Shown in pieces: positions 19,426 to 27,632 of a stretch of DNA of 64,000 nt. The position numbers and the translations under genes are program-made. The notes beneath the pieces are model-generated. The model was not told the DNA's origin. It did not search any database and was given only the letters and a program-made list of their open reading frames with translations. Every line of letters starts with the position of its first letter. Position 1 is the stretch's first letter. Source of the stretch: an uncultured Bacteroidota bacterium (lineage in GTDB: Bacteria > Bacteroidota > Bacteroidia > Chitinophagales > Chitinophagaceae); assembly GCA_903927185.1 (NCBI GenBank), contig CAIYLW010000053.1, positions 1 through 64,000 on the forward strand, read 5' to 3'.

Positions 19426-19631
19426 TCAGCTGGATTATTAGGTTAAAAGTAATAATGAATAGTAATTAGCTATTTATTATGGACTTCTAAAAAGATGCTT
19501 TAATCAAATATCGTTACAAACTCAGTTCTTTGAAAGGAAATATTTCCACATCGAAACGTTGGAAAAATATTGATTTTATTTATCCACAAACAATTCGAGA
19601 ATTGTAGAAATGAGGTTATTTTCTCAGGTAT

Positions 19632-19662
19632 TTTGCCTTTTAAGCGGCGCAACTTATATTGC
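19632..19662 (+). promoter_or_regulatory. Candidate promoter for the NlpC/P60 lipoprotein
   Basis: TTTG at 19632-19635 and TATATTGC at 19655-19662 (near the TAnnTTTG consensus) are separated by 19 nt; the ATG at 19672 follows 9 nt later. Confidence 0.5.
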
Positions 19663-19671
19663 AGGGCAAGC

Positions 19672-20379
19672 ATGAAAAAATCTTATCTAATTTTTTTTAT
19701 TGGACTATTAACAACTTTTACAAGTTGTAGAACTTTTAGACAGCTATCCTCAAAGGACAATAATAGTAGTGAGTCAGTTAAAAAAAAGTCCAAATCTGGT
19801 GGTAAAACTGAGTTTCTGGATAATATTGAAGTTACACCTGGTTCAGTGGTTACATCTAAACAAAAATCAAGTACAGCCAATACCCGGAATACTGGTGCTA
19901 ATATTTCAAAACCCAAATCGGATGATCCTTTATTCAACGTTCAAAATGCAAGTTATCTCCAATTAAAATATTCGGTTTTGATTGGGGTGCCAGTAGAAAG
20001 ATTAAATAATATTGGTTTATTGGACGAAATAGACAAATGGTGGGGGACTAAATACTGTTTAGGTGGGGTTACAGAAAACTGTTTAGACTGTTCTGCATTT
20101 ACTCAAATACTTTTTAGAGATATCTATAATACTAATCTTCCTCGCACTGCACAGGAACAGTTCAATGTTGCTCAAAATGTGGAAGATGGTCAGTTAAAAG
20201 AGGGGGATCTGGTTTTCTTTCATACTACCGGAAGAAGAAGCAAAAATATTACACATGTGGGTGTGTATCTTCAAAATAATAAATTTGTTCATGCTGCGAC
20301 AAGTGGTGGGGTTATGATTAGCGATTTGAATGAAAAATATTGGCAACCTAAATTCAGAGGCGGGGGACGAATACATTAA
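19672..20379 (+). CDS. NlpC/P60 family cell-wall hydrolase, lipoprotein
   Basis: A 235-residue exported protein. The signal MKKSYLIFFIGLLTTFTSC gives a lipobox cysteine at residue 19. A Ser/Lys-rich linker follows, then an NlpC/P60 domain in the C-terminal 130 residues with the catalytic cysteine in NCLDCSAFTQ and the histidine in THVGVYL. Such enzymes cleave peptide stems of peptidoglycan. ATG 19672 is chosen because it starts the signal peptide; an upstream TTG would add 34 residues before it. Its stop overlaps the stop of the convergent flippase gene by 4 nt. Confidence 0.88.
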   Translation: MKKSYLIFFIGLLTTFTSCRTFRQLSSKDNNSSESVKKKSKSGGKTEFLDNIEVTPGSVVTSKQKSSTANTRNTGANISKPKSDDPLFNVQNASYLQLKYSVLIGVPVERLNNIGLLDEIDKWWGTKYCLGGVTENCLDCSAFTQILFRDIYNTNLPRTAQEQFNVAQNVEDGQLKEGDLVFFHTTGRRSKNITHVGVYLQNNKFVHAATSGGVMISDLNEKYWQPKFRGGGRIH

Positions 20380-21893
20380 TGGATGAAATTACTTTTTTTA
20401 AATCGCTCTTGAATTTGTACGAAAATTTGTGCTGCATCAGGAGTAATTTTCCAATAAAAAATACTACAGCTAAATAGAGTAGAAAAACTAATAGTTCTAA
20501 CTAATATACCTGTCCATCCTGAAAGTTCTCTGCCTAATAAATAACTAAAAGCATAAATGCCAACCGCTAAAAAAATGGCATAAACTGTTTTAGCATTAAA
20601 AGGCTGCATATTAAATTTTCGTCTTAGAAATTCAAATCGAATAAAATTATATAAGCCAAAAGCTGCTAATTCTGCAAATGCTGAGCCAATGATTCCATAA
20701 TTTTTAATCAGAAAATAAGTAAGAGGTAACCGAAGGGCAAGCAAGATAACACCACTATAAAAATCAAATCTCCAATAAGTAGATGTGTTAATGACCATAT
20801 TATTCAATCCCGTTCCTGCGTCAATAATCCTTACGATTCCTAGAATAAAAATTACGGCCATGCCTCCCTCGTATTCCTTTTGAATATTCAACACTTGCAA
20901 TCCTTGATAAACATTAAGCCAAAGGTTTCCAAAAATAAAAAGTGATATCAGTAATAAATTAATACAGGAGCGCTTGTAAATCCTTTCAATTTCAATCAAA
21001 TTCTTATCCTTCCAAGCCCTTGATAAAACGCCAGCAGAAATAGATTGTATACTTCTCTGTGGCACCTGTACAAGATTTGCAGCATACTGTGCAAGCCCAA
21101 AAACTGCCACAACACCTAATCCCATAAACTTGGCTATAATAAAACTATCTACAGTTGCGGCTATTGACGCAATAAGAGTCCCTCCAAAAATTAAAGCTTG
21201 CATAGCAAGTATTTTTTTCTTAAATTTTTTTGTTACCCTGCTTAATTTAAAAGGGAAGTGTAAACGTCTTGTTTGGTACAAATAAATTGCAAGAATAAAA
21301 AATATCGCGAGGTATAAGAATGCAAATATTTTAATAAATAAATCAAAAGATATTATTTTAAAATAAAATAATAATATCAACCCCAAGGTGAAAATTCTTA
21401 AACCAGTTTCTTTTAGAAAATTTGAGATCACAGTTTTTTGAATCCCCCAGCAAAAACCCTCTATCACTGAAAAGAATAGCATTCCCATTGCAAATGGGAA
21501 CATCCAATAATAATAATCAACAATTAATTTTGAACGTACTGAGAATTGGTTTACAAATAATGGTTCAAAATAAAATCCTGCAATTAAAATTAATAGAAAA
21601 CCAAATAATGCAGTTACCATGGCCCAGCTCATTAGGTCAATCTCGTGTACTGCTAAATTGTCTTTATAATAAGGATAGAATTTGTAAATAATTGGAATAA
21701 CTCCCAAGCTACTAAACGCATACATATTTTGTGCGTAATCAAAAAAGATACGCGTTAAGCCAAATTGTTCTGCAGTAAATACACCATGTTGAGTTCCGAT
21801 TTTAGTGTAAAAAAATATATTAATAGCACCAATAAAAAATCCGAAATACACCAGTAAGCTGGAGATGATTGTTTGTTTTCGGATACTACCCAT
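20376..21893 (-). CDS. Oligosaccharide flippase / polysaccharide biosynthesis family membrane protein
   Basis: A 505-residue protein with about 12-14 hydrophobic helices, of the MVF/PST (Wzx-like) superfamily that flips lipid-linked sugars across the inner membrane. The N-terminus (KQTIISSLLVYFGFFIGAIN) and long internal helices such as LIFGGTLIASIAATVDSFII fit the family. There is no glycosyltransferase cluster nearby, so the substrate cannot be inferred. It starts 9 nt after the restored end of the M1 peptidase gene on the same strand, which suggests an operon msrA-M1 peptidase-flippase. Confidence 0.82.
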   Translation of the reverse strand: MGSIRKQTIISSLLVYFGFFIGAINIFFYTKIGTQHGVFTAEQFGLTRIFFDYAQNMYAFSSLGVIPIIYKFYPYYKDNLAVHEIDLMSWAMVTALFGFLLILIAGFYFEPLFVNQFSVRSKLIVDYYYWMFPFAMGMLFFSVIEGFCWGIQKTVISNFLKETGLRIFTLGLILLFYFKIISFDLFIKIFAFLYLAIFFILAIYLYQTRRLHFPFKLSRVTKKFKKKILAMQALIFGGTLIASIAATVDSFIIAKFMGLGVVAVFGLAQYAANLVQVPQRSIQSISAGVLSRAWKDKNLIEIERIYKRSCINLLLISLFIFGNLWLNVYQGLQVLNIQKEYEGGMAVIFILGIVRIIDAGTGLNNMVINTSTYWRFDFYSGVILLALRLPLTYFLIKNYGIIGSAFAELAAFGLYNFIRFEFLRRKFNMQPFNAKTVYAIFLAVGIYAFSYLLGRELSGWTGILVRTISFSTLFSCSIFYWKITPDAAQIFVQIQERFKKSNFIH

Positions 21894-21902
21894 AACTTTA
21901 TT

Positions 21903-23599
21903 CTATAATGAATCGGTACTTGATAATTCTCTCACTTTAATATAATATTTCAATTCTATTGCTGCGGGATTAAAGAATCCAGCTTCTTGTTCTGTAATGT
22001 CGATCGAGTTCCAACTGTCTTTCTTTGGTGCAATTTTTTTTTGTCTTTATCTGTTCTTAAAGTAATTGGCAAATCAAATTCTTCTATACAATTTGTCCAT
22101 CGAAAGAATAATTTTTGCTTGTCTTTTTGATAGGATAATTGTAGTTCGGGGATATCCGTATTTCTTAAATATTGATCAAATACATGGGAGTAATCAAATC
22201 CAGCAGACTTACTAATGAATGACTCGATTTCAGTAGACATCACTGTTTTATGATAAAATTCGGCATTCATGTTTCGTAATGTTTTACGAAATAAGCTGTC
22301 GTCATCCATACTATTTCGAATGGTCTGTATCATATTGGAGCCTTTATAATACATATCATTTCCCCCTTCAGCATTCACGCCATATTTACCTATAATAGGA
22401 GAGCGGTTAGTGATATTTTTTCGAATTCCAAAATTGTATTCATAACCAGCTTGTTTGCCACTGAGCCATTGCGAATACAATGTTTCCATAAAATTAGTCA
22501 GGCCTTCGTGTACCCACATATCTGCAATATCATTACTGGTTATATTGTTTCCAAACCATTCATGACCACTTTCGTGAATAATTATAAAATCCCATTTTAA
22601 TCCCCAGCCAGTACCTGATAAATCTCTTCCTAAATATCCATTCTTAAATTTGTTTCCATAAGTAACCGCACTTTGGTGTTCCATACCCAGATAAGGTACT
22701 TCGATCAATTTGTATCCATCTTCATAAAAAGGATATTTTCCTAACCAAAATTCAAAACAATGCAACATCGGTTTAGCTTGTTGGAACTGAATTTTAGCTT
22801 TATCTAAATGATAAGGTAACACATAAAAATTTAAAGGTAAAATGCCTCCTTCGCCATTAAGTGTATCAGAAAATGAGACATACTTGGCGATGTTCATGGA
22901 AAGGCTATAATTGTTGATGGGATTCTTTACTTCCCAAACCCAGGTTTTTTGATGAGTCTTGGGGATATCAATAATGTTGGTTAATTGACCATTTGAAACA
23001 TCCATTAAAGTATCAGGTGTAGTAATAGAAATTCTTGCACCTCTTTCAGGCTCATCACTTTGATGATCTTTGCATGGCCACCAAATACTTGCGCCTAAAC
23101 CCTGACAAGTAGTGCTTACAACTGGGTTCCCGAGGCTGTCTTTCGTCCATGTAACACCTCCGCCCCAAGGTGGATTTTTTGCTTCCTGGGGGATCCCCTT
23201 ATAATAGATGCGAATAGTTTTTTCTTCACCTATTGTAGCATATTTTGGGAAATGGATCCAATAAACATTACCCTCTCTTTCGAAATTTAAATTGATTTGA
23301 CTGTTGCTATTATAATCAAAGGCACTATCAATTACCAGCGGTTGTTGTAAATCAATTTGCATGGTTTTGTCTTTCTTCAAAACCTGATAACTAATGTCAA
23401 CAAATCCATTAATTGTTTTATCAATTATATTAGGTGTAACGTGTAAATCATAGAATTGAATATTCCACCAGGCTCTTTCAACACCAATAGTTCCTCTCAA
23501 TGTGTCGGCTCTTGTATATTTTTTTTCTCCTTTTTGGGCTTGAGAAAAATTCATACTCAAACTTATTAATAAGCTAAATACTAAGAGTTTAGTTTTCAT
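21903..23599 (-). CDS. M1 family metallopeptidase with an apparent frameshift near the C-terminus
   Basis: A secreted zinc aminopeptidase. ATG 23599 starts a signal peptide (MKTKLLVFSLLISLSMNFSQAQ). The catalytic domain has GMEHQSAVTYG, the zinc motif HESGHEWFGNN, and WVHEGLTNFMETLY with the third ligand. As read, the frame stops at 21956 (547 residues) after an implausible Lys/Arg/Gln-rich tail. Shifting frame at an A9 run (plus-strand T at 22034-22042) gives a natural tail (DSWNSIDIT, then FFNPAAIELKYYIKVREL) ending at 21903, about 565 residues, 9 nt before the flippase start. One missing A would explain it: sequencing error, real mutation or slippage. Confidence 0.85.
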
Positions 23600-23650
23600 G
23601 GATAAAATTATGTTTAAGAATCTAATGCCCAATCATTTTATCATGATAGC

Positions 23651-24307
23651 TTAATTCTTCAATTTGTTTTTAAAAACTTTTTCAAATTTTTCGAGTTTGG
23701 GTTGTATCACAAAACGACAATATCCTTGATTTTGATTATCGTTATAATAGTTTTGATGATAGTTCTCAGCAGGGTAAAAGTTTTTGAATGGTTCAATGGC
23801 TGTTACGATTGGGCGAGGCCATGAGCCAGATTGGTCTAGTGCTAATTTATATTGTAATGCCTTATTTTTTTCGATTTCTGTTTTGTAAAAGATCACAGAA
23901 CGATATTGCGGCCCTTCATCATTCCCTTGACGGTCGAAAGTAGTAGGGTCATGCGTTTTCCAGAACACTTCTAAAAGTTCATCATAACTAATTTGTTTCG
24001 GGTCGTAAATGATCTGACAAAGTTCTACATGGCCAGTCTGTTTATCACACACTTCCTGGTAACTGGGATTCTCTACATGACCTCCACCATAGCCACTAAT
24101 TACTTTATAAACACCTTTTAGTCGTTGAAAATAAGCTTCTGTACACCAAAAACAACCTTCTCCAAAGGTTGCTGTGTCTGTATGTATTCCTTTTGGAATG
24201 GGTTCATTATTCATTTTTGATAAGGTTTTCGGGGTTTGGGAACAACTGTTTAATGCTATGATAATCAATAGATTAACTGCAAATATGTTTTTTATAATTG
24301 GTTTCAT
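23651..24307 (-). CDS. msrA: Peptide methionine-S-sulfoxide reductase, lipoprotein form
   Basis: A 218-residue MsrA that reduces methionine S-sulfoxide in damaged proteins. The catalytic motif ATFGEGCFWCTEAYF is present, as are SGYGGGHVENPSYQEVC, GHVELCQIIYDP and PQYRSVIFY. The N-terminus looks like a lipoprotein signal (FAVNLLIIIALNSCSQ, Cys near residue 22), so the enzyme is predicted to act in the envelope, unlike cytoplasmic MsrA. It is upstream of the M1 peptidase gene on the same strand, 51 nt away. Start ATG 24307. Confidence 0.93.
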   Translation of the reverse strand: MKPIIKNIFAVNLLIIIALNSCSQTPKTLSKMNNEPIPKGIHTDTATFGEGCFWCTEAYFQRLKGVYKVISGYGGGHVENPSYQEVCDKQTGHVELCQIIYDPKQISYDELLEVFWKTHDPTTFDRQGNDEGPQYRSVIFYKTEIEKNKALQYKLALDQSGSWPRPIVTAIEPFKNFYPAENYHQNYYNDNQNQGYCRFVIQPKLEKFEKVFKNKLKN

Positions 24308-24441
24308 GGATACAATATACGAAACTGAAAAAATAGGGAACTATCGGAAATCATTTTTTAACAAACTAATTGGCAAAACTTTTTCTTTAGTCGTTTATAC
24401 TAGAAAGCTTATTTTTACGTTACTGTCCGCCCCCAGAGAAT

Positions 24442-24915
24442 ATGATATTACAAATAGGAAATAAAACTCAGGTTAAGAATCGCTTTGAAAATCTATTAAT
24501 GATTGTTCCAGCTATTATTTTGATTTTGGCAAATTTGCTAATAACATCAGCTAATTTAAATACAAAATATACCAGTACTTACTTTTCATTTTCTTTCGGT
24601 AACGTTTCTTTTTTTTCTTGGGCTCTGTTAATTATTCCTTTTGTCCTCCATTTATTTTTGAAACAACAAAATGTTGGTAATAGATCGTTTGCTTTGTTTC
24701 ACATTTTCTTCTCCATTGCTCTTTTAATTTCAATTCAATTTACTTATGAATTGAATATATCAACAAATGCAGTTGAAAATGGTTCATTTTGGGGTCTCCC
24801 TTTCGAACGTCAATGGATGGAAGCAACTTATTCTACTTATGTACTTTTAATTTCTCAATTGATTTTCCAGATTATTTTCTGCATTTATGCTTTGGTTAAA
24901 TTATTTCCTAAATAA
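24442..24915 (+). CDS. Four-helix membrane protein, function unknown
   Basis: A 157-residue protein I do not recognise, with four hydrophobic segments near residues 18-37, 54-72, 83-102 and 131-153 and short polar loops. The longest loop, between helices three and four, contains FWGLPFERQWMEATY. It is divergent from msrA and precedes the MutS2-like gene by 124 nt, which has its own -7 box, so no operon is implied. ATG 24442 is the first in-frame start of that type. Confidence 0.6.
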   Translation: MILQIGNKTQVKNRFENLLMIVPAIILILANLLITSANLNTKYTSTYFSFSFGNVSFFSWALLIIPFVLHLFLKQQNVGNRSFALFHIFFSIALLISIQFTYELNISTNAVENGSFWGLPFERQWMEATYSTYVLLISQLIFQIIFCIYALVKLFPK

Positions 24916-25005
24916 TTAAGATGAATTCTTCAGGTAAATGCATTCTATTGGATGCTTTTTTTATTTAAGGAAAGTCTAATCGATTAAAACCATTTTGTTC
25001 TGGCT

Positions 25006-25013
25006 TACATTTG
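25006..25013 (+). promoter_or_regulatory. Candidate -7 box for the MutS2-like gene
   Basis: TACATTTG is an exact TAnnTTTG match, 26 nt before the ATG at 25040. No clear TTTG at -33. Confidence 0.5.
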
Positions 25014-25039
25014 TGCCAATTTATATAGTCTATTATTCC

Positions 25040-27148
25040 ATGCGTTTATATCCTGAATCTGCCGCTGTACAACTTGAATTTGATAAGGTTAAGTCTTTAT
25101 TGATGGCACATTGTGCTACTGAATATGCTAAAACAAAAGCTGATACCCTTAGAATCCACACGAAGAAAGAGTTTATTGAATTGGAACTAAAGCAAACAGA
25201 TGAATACAAGCAAATCAGTCTGTTGCAGCAATATTTTCCCAATGACTTTTCTCAGAATCTATCAAAAGATATCAAACTCTTAGGTATCCCAGGTGCGTTA
25301 CTAGGTGGAGAACAGTGGATGCCGATTAGAAGACTCACAGAAAATACAGCATCCATCTTTAGATGGTTTGATAATGAACGTAGGCTTGCATTTCCTGGAT
25401 TGTCTAAAGTAATTGAGGGCACTTATTTTGAGAAAAAAATTATTGAAAATATAGATGAAATTCTTGATGAAAATGGTACCGTAAAAGACAATGCTTCTGA
25501 AGACCTCCAGAAAATCAGGATGAATCTTTTTCGTAGAAGGAATGAGCTGAGACGCATGTTTGATAAAGTAATCAGCAAATTGGCTAAAGCTGGATATACT
25601 GCAGATATTGATGAAAGTTTTAGTAATGGCAGAAGGGTAGTAGCCGTATTTTCTGAACATAAACGTCAGGTAAAGGGTATACTTCACGGTGAAAGTGATA
25701 GTCGAAAAACTGCATTTATTGAACCGGAAGAGACCATTGAACTTAATAACGAAGTCTTTAATTTAGAGCACGAAGAAACAAGAGAAATTCATCGCATATT
25801 GCGTGCATTAACAGCAAAAATGTCTGTTTATGCACCTCTATTATCTAGTTATTTAGCAGTTGCTGGTGAATACGATTTTATTCGTGGGAAAGCCAAATTG
25901 GCTTTAGATATGAATGGGCAATTGCCAAATTTGGTTGATAAAGCACATATTCATTTAATTGATGCTTATCACCCTTTATTGTTTCTGTATCATAAAACTT
26001 CCGGTAAAAAAACAATTCCAGTTACCATAACATTGGATGAGAAAAACAGAATACTTGTTATTAGCGGACCTAATGCCGGTGGTAAAACAGTTACCATGAA
26101 AACAATTGGTTTGAATCAATTGATGTTACAAAGTGGTTTGCTGGTGCCCGTTAGCGCTTTGTCAACGATGGGAATTTTCAAACAATTATTTATTCATATT
26201 GGCGACACGCAAAGTATCGAGTTTGAGTTGAGTACTTATTCGAGTCACCTTACTCATATGAAATATTTCATTGAAATAGCCAATGGAAGAACGATGTTTT
26301 TTATTGATGAGTTAGGAAGTGGTAGTGATCCAAGTCTTGGTGGTGCTTTTGCAGAAGTGATTATGGAGGAGCTTTGTAAAAGGCATTCATTCGGAGTGGT
26401 AACGACCCATTATTTGAATTTAAAAGTAATGGCTAATCATACGCCAGGCATTCTAAATGCAGCTATGCAATTTGATGAAATCAATCTTCAACCATTATAC
26501 AAGTTAGTAATAGGTAAGCCTGGAAGTTCCTATACGTTTGCTATTGCAGAAAGGATTGGGCTTTCTTCTAAATTAATCTCAAGAGCAAGGGATCTTGTAG
26601 AAGAAGACCACTTTAAGCTGGATAAACTATTGAATAGAACTGAGCAAGATTTACAACATTTAGATAAAGAGAAAAAGCAGCTAAATCGTTTAATGAAGGA
26701 AAACGAAAAGTTGAAAAAAGAAATGGAACAGGTATTGGAAAAAGAAAAACACCAGCAACAGGTAGATCTATTAAAGCATCAAAATAAAGTTGCAGAAGAT
26801 CGTATAGCATATTTAAAGGATATGGAACGTAAGCTGAAGCAAATTGTGCTTGATTGGAAGAAATCAGAGAATAAGAATGAAGTGGTTAAGAGCCTCCAGA
26901 ATCTCTTATTCAAGCAAAAAGAAACGATTGTAGTTAATAAACTTGCCAAAAAAGTGGATTTGAAATACAGGGAACTCCAATTAACCATAACTGTAGGATC
27001 ACTTGTAAAATCTAAAAAGAATTATCAGGTTGGGGAAGTGAAGGAGATAAGGGGTAAACGTGCCATTGTTCAGATTGGTCAATTGCCAATGAATGTAGAC
27101 CTTGCCGATTTAATTGTGGTAGAGAAAATTGAAGAAGTTTCAAAGTAA
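25040..27148 (+). CDS. mutS2: MutS2-like ATPase lacking the Smr domain
   Basis: A 702-residue MutS2-family protein. The N-terminal core (SAAVQLEFDKVKSLL) and central clamp are followed by the ABC-type ATPase with Walker A SGPNAGGKTVTMKT, the Q-loop-like region, and Walker B FFIDELGSGSDPSLGG. A long coiled coil (about residues 520-610) then leads to a KOW-like module (VGEVKEIRGKRAIVQIG). Typical MutS2 is 780-800 residues and ends with a C-terminal Smr nuclease domain; here the protein stops right after the KOW-like part and no Smr remnant follows. MutS2 acts in recombination control or ribosome rescue. ATG 25040 is preferred over TTG 24995, which lies upstream of the -7 box. Confidence 0.92.
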   Translation: MRLYPESAAVQLEFDKVKSLLMAHCATEYAKTKADTLRIHTKKEFIELELKQTDEYKQISLLQQYFPNDFSQNLSKDIKLLGIPGALLGGEQWMPIRRLTENTASIFRWFDNERRLAFPGLSKVIEGTYFEKKIIENIDEILDENGTVKDNASEDLQKIRMNLFRRRNELRRMFDKVISKLAKAGYTADIDESFSNGRRVVAVFSEHKRQVKGILHGESDSRKTAFIEPEETIELNNEVFNLEHEETREIHRILRALTAKMSVYAPLLSSYLAVAGEYDFIRGKAKLALDMNGQLPNLVDKAHIHLIDAYHPLLFLYHKTSGKKTIPVTITLDEKNRILVISGPNAGGKTVTMKTIGLNQLMLQSGLLVPVSALSTMGIFKQLFIHIGDTQSIEFELSTYSSHLTHMKYFIEIANGRTMFFIDELGSGSDPSLGGAFAEVIMEELCKRHSFGVVTTHYLNLKVMANHTPGILNAAMQFDEINLQPLYKLVIGKPGSSYTFAIAERIGLSSKLISRARDLVEEDHFKLDKLLNRTEQDLQHLDKEKKQLNRLMKENEKLKKEMEQVLEKEKHQQQVDLLKHQNKVAEDRIAYLKDMERKLKQIVLDWKKSENKNEVVKSLQNLLFKQKETIVVNKLAKKVDLKYRELQLTITVGSLVKSKKNYQVGEVKEIRGKRAIVQIGQLPMNVDLADLIVVEKIEEVSK

Positions 27149-27324
27149 TTGGTAATTAAGGCGTTTTAAACTGATTATTATAGTAAGGAAAATATTTTTT
27201 TATAGTTTCTTAACCTTACGAAACTATTGATAACATTGTCTTTCAGGGTAAAATTACGTGTCCGTTTTAATCTATTTTTATAGTTTTTTTGGAATATCAA
27301 TCCCACTGCTATTATTTTGCACCC
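27149..27324. other. Intergenic region between mutS2 and tRNA-Ser
   Basis: No coding sequence is seen. It holds an 8-bp hairpin ATAGTTTC/GAAACTAT (27202-27209 with 27220-27227) that may weakly end the mutS2 transcript although no T run follows, and the candidate tRNA promoter at its right end. Confidence 0.4.
27288..27319 (+). promoter_or_regulatory. Candidate tRNA-Ser promoter
   Basis: TTTG at 27288-27291 and TTATTTTG at 27312-27319 (one mismatch to TAnnTTTG) are separated by 20 nt, ending 5 nt before the mature tRNA 5' end. Confidence 0.4.
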
Positions 27325-27412
27325 GGAGAGTTGGCAGAGCGGTCGATTGCGGCAGTCTTGAAAACTGTTGACTGTAACAGGTCCTGGGGTTCGAATCCCT
27401 AACTCTCCGCCA
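27325..27412 (+). tRNA. tRNA-Ser (UGA anticodon)
   Basis: An 88-nt serine tRNA. The acceptor stem pairs GGAGAGT (27325-27331) with ACTCTCC (27402-27408), followed by discriminator G and an encoded CCA. The anticodon stem GCAGT/ACTGT flanks the loop CTTGAAA with anticodon TGA at 27359-27361. The long variable arm (GTTGACTGTAACAGGTC region) and the T-loop GGTTCGAATCC are typical of serine tRNAs. Confidence 0.97.
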
Positions 27413-27451
27413 AAAGCCCATCAATGCTTAAATGCGGGTGGGCTTTTTTTT
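27413..27451 (+). terminator. Terminator of tRNA-Ser
   Basis: AAAGCCCA pairs with TGGGCTTT around an 18-nt loop and is followed by a run of eight T, directly downstream of the encoded CCA. Confidence 0.8.
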
Positions 27452-27570
27452 GCTCCTATTTCTGTTTTTTATTTCCACGTACTACTTATTAACCTTTTTT
27501 TACCCTTTGTAGTAATCGTAGGCTTATCTACCCACTTTTGTATAACTCTCCCTTATAAACTATTATTCAA

Positions 27571-27602
27571 AAAAAAGAAGCTGCCTCTTTCGAGACAGCT
27601 TC
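27571..27602 (-). terminator. Terminator of the susC-susD operon
   Basis: Arms GAAGCTGCCTC (27577-27587) and GAGACAGCTTC (27592-27602) form an 11-bp stem with one mismatch and a four-base loop. On the minus strand it is followed by a T run (A run 27569-27576 on plus). It lies 31 nt past the susD stop. Confidence 0.82.
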
Positions 27603-27632
27603 ACAAATTAAAAAGAACAACAAGAGAAAAAG

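Noticed and set aside
24174-24464. 96-codon plus-strand frame overlapping the msrA start
   Set aside because: Half of it is antisense to the msrA signal and catalytic region and it overlaps the 24442 gene in another frame.
27202-27227. 8-bp hairpin after mutS2
   Set aside because: It has no T run and could be chance; kept only as a note in the intergenic entry.
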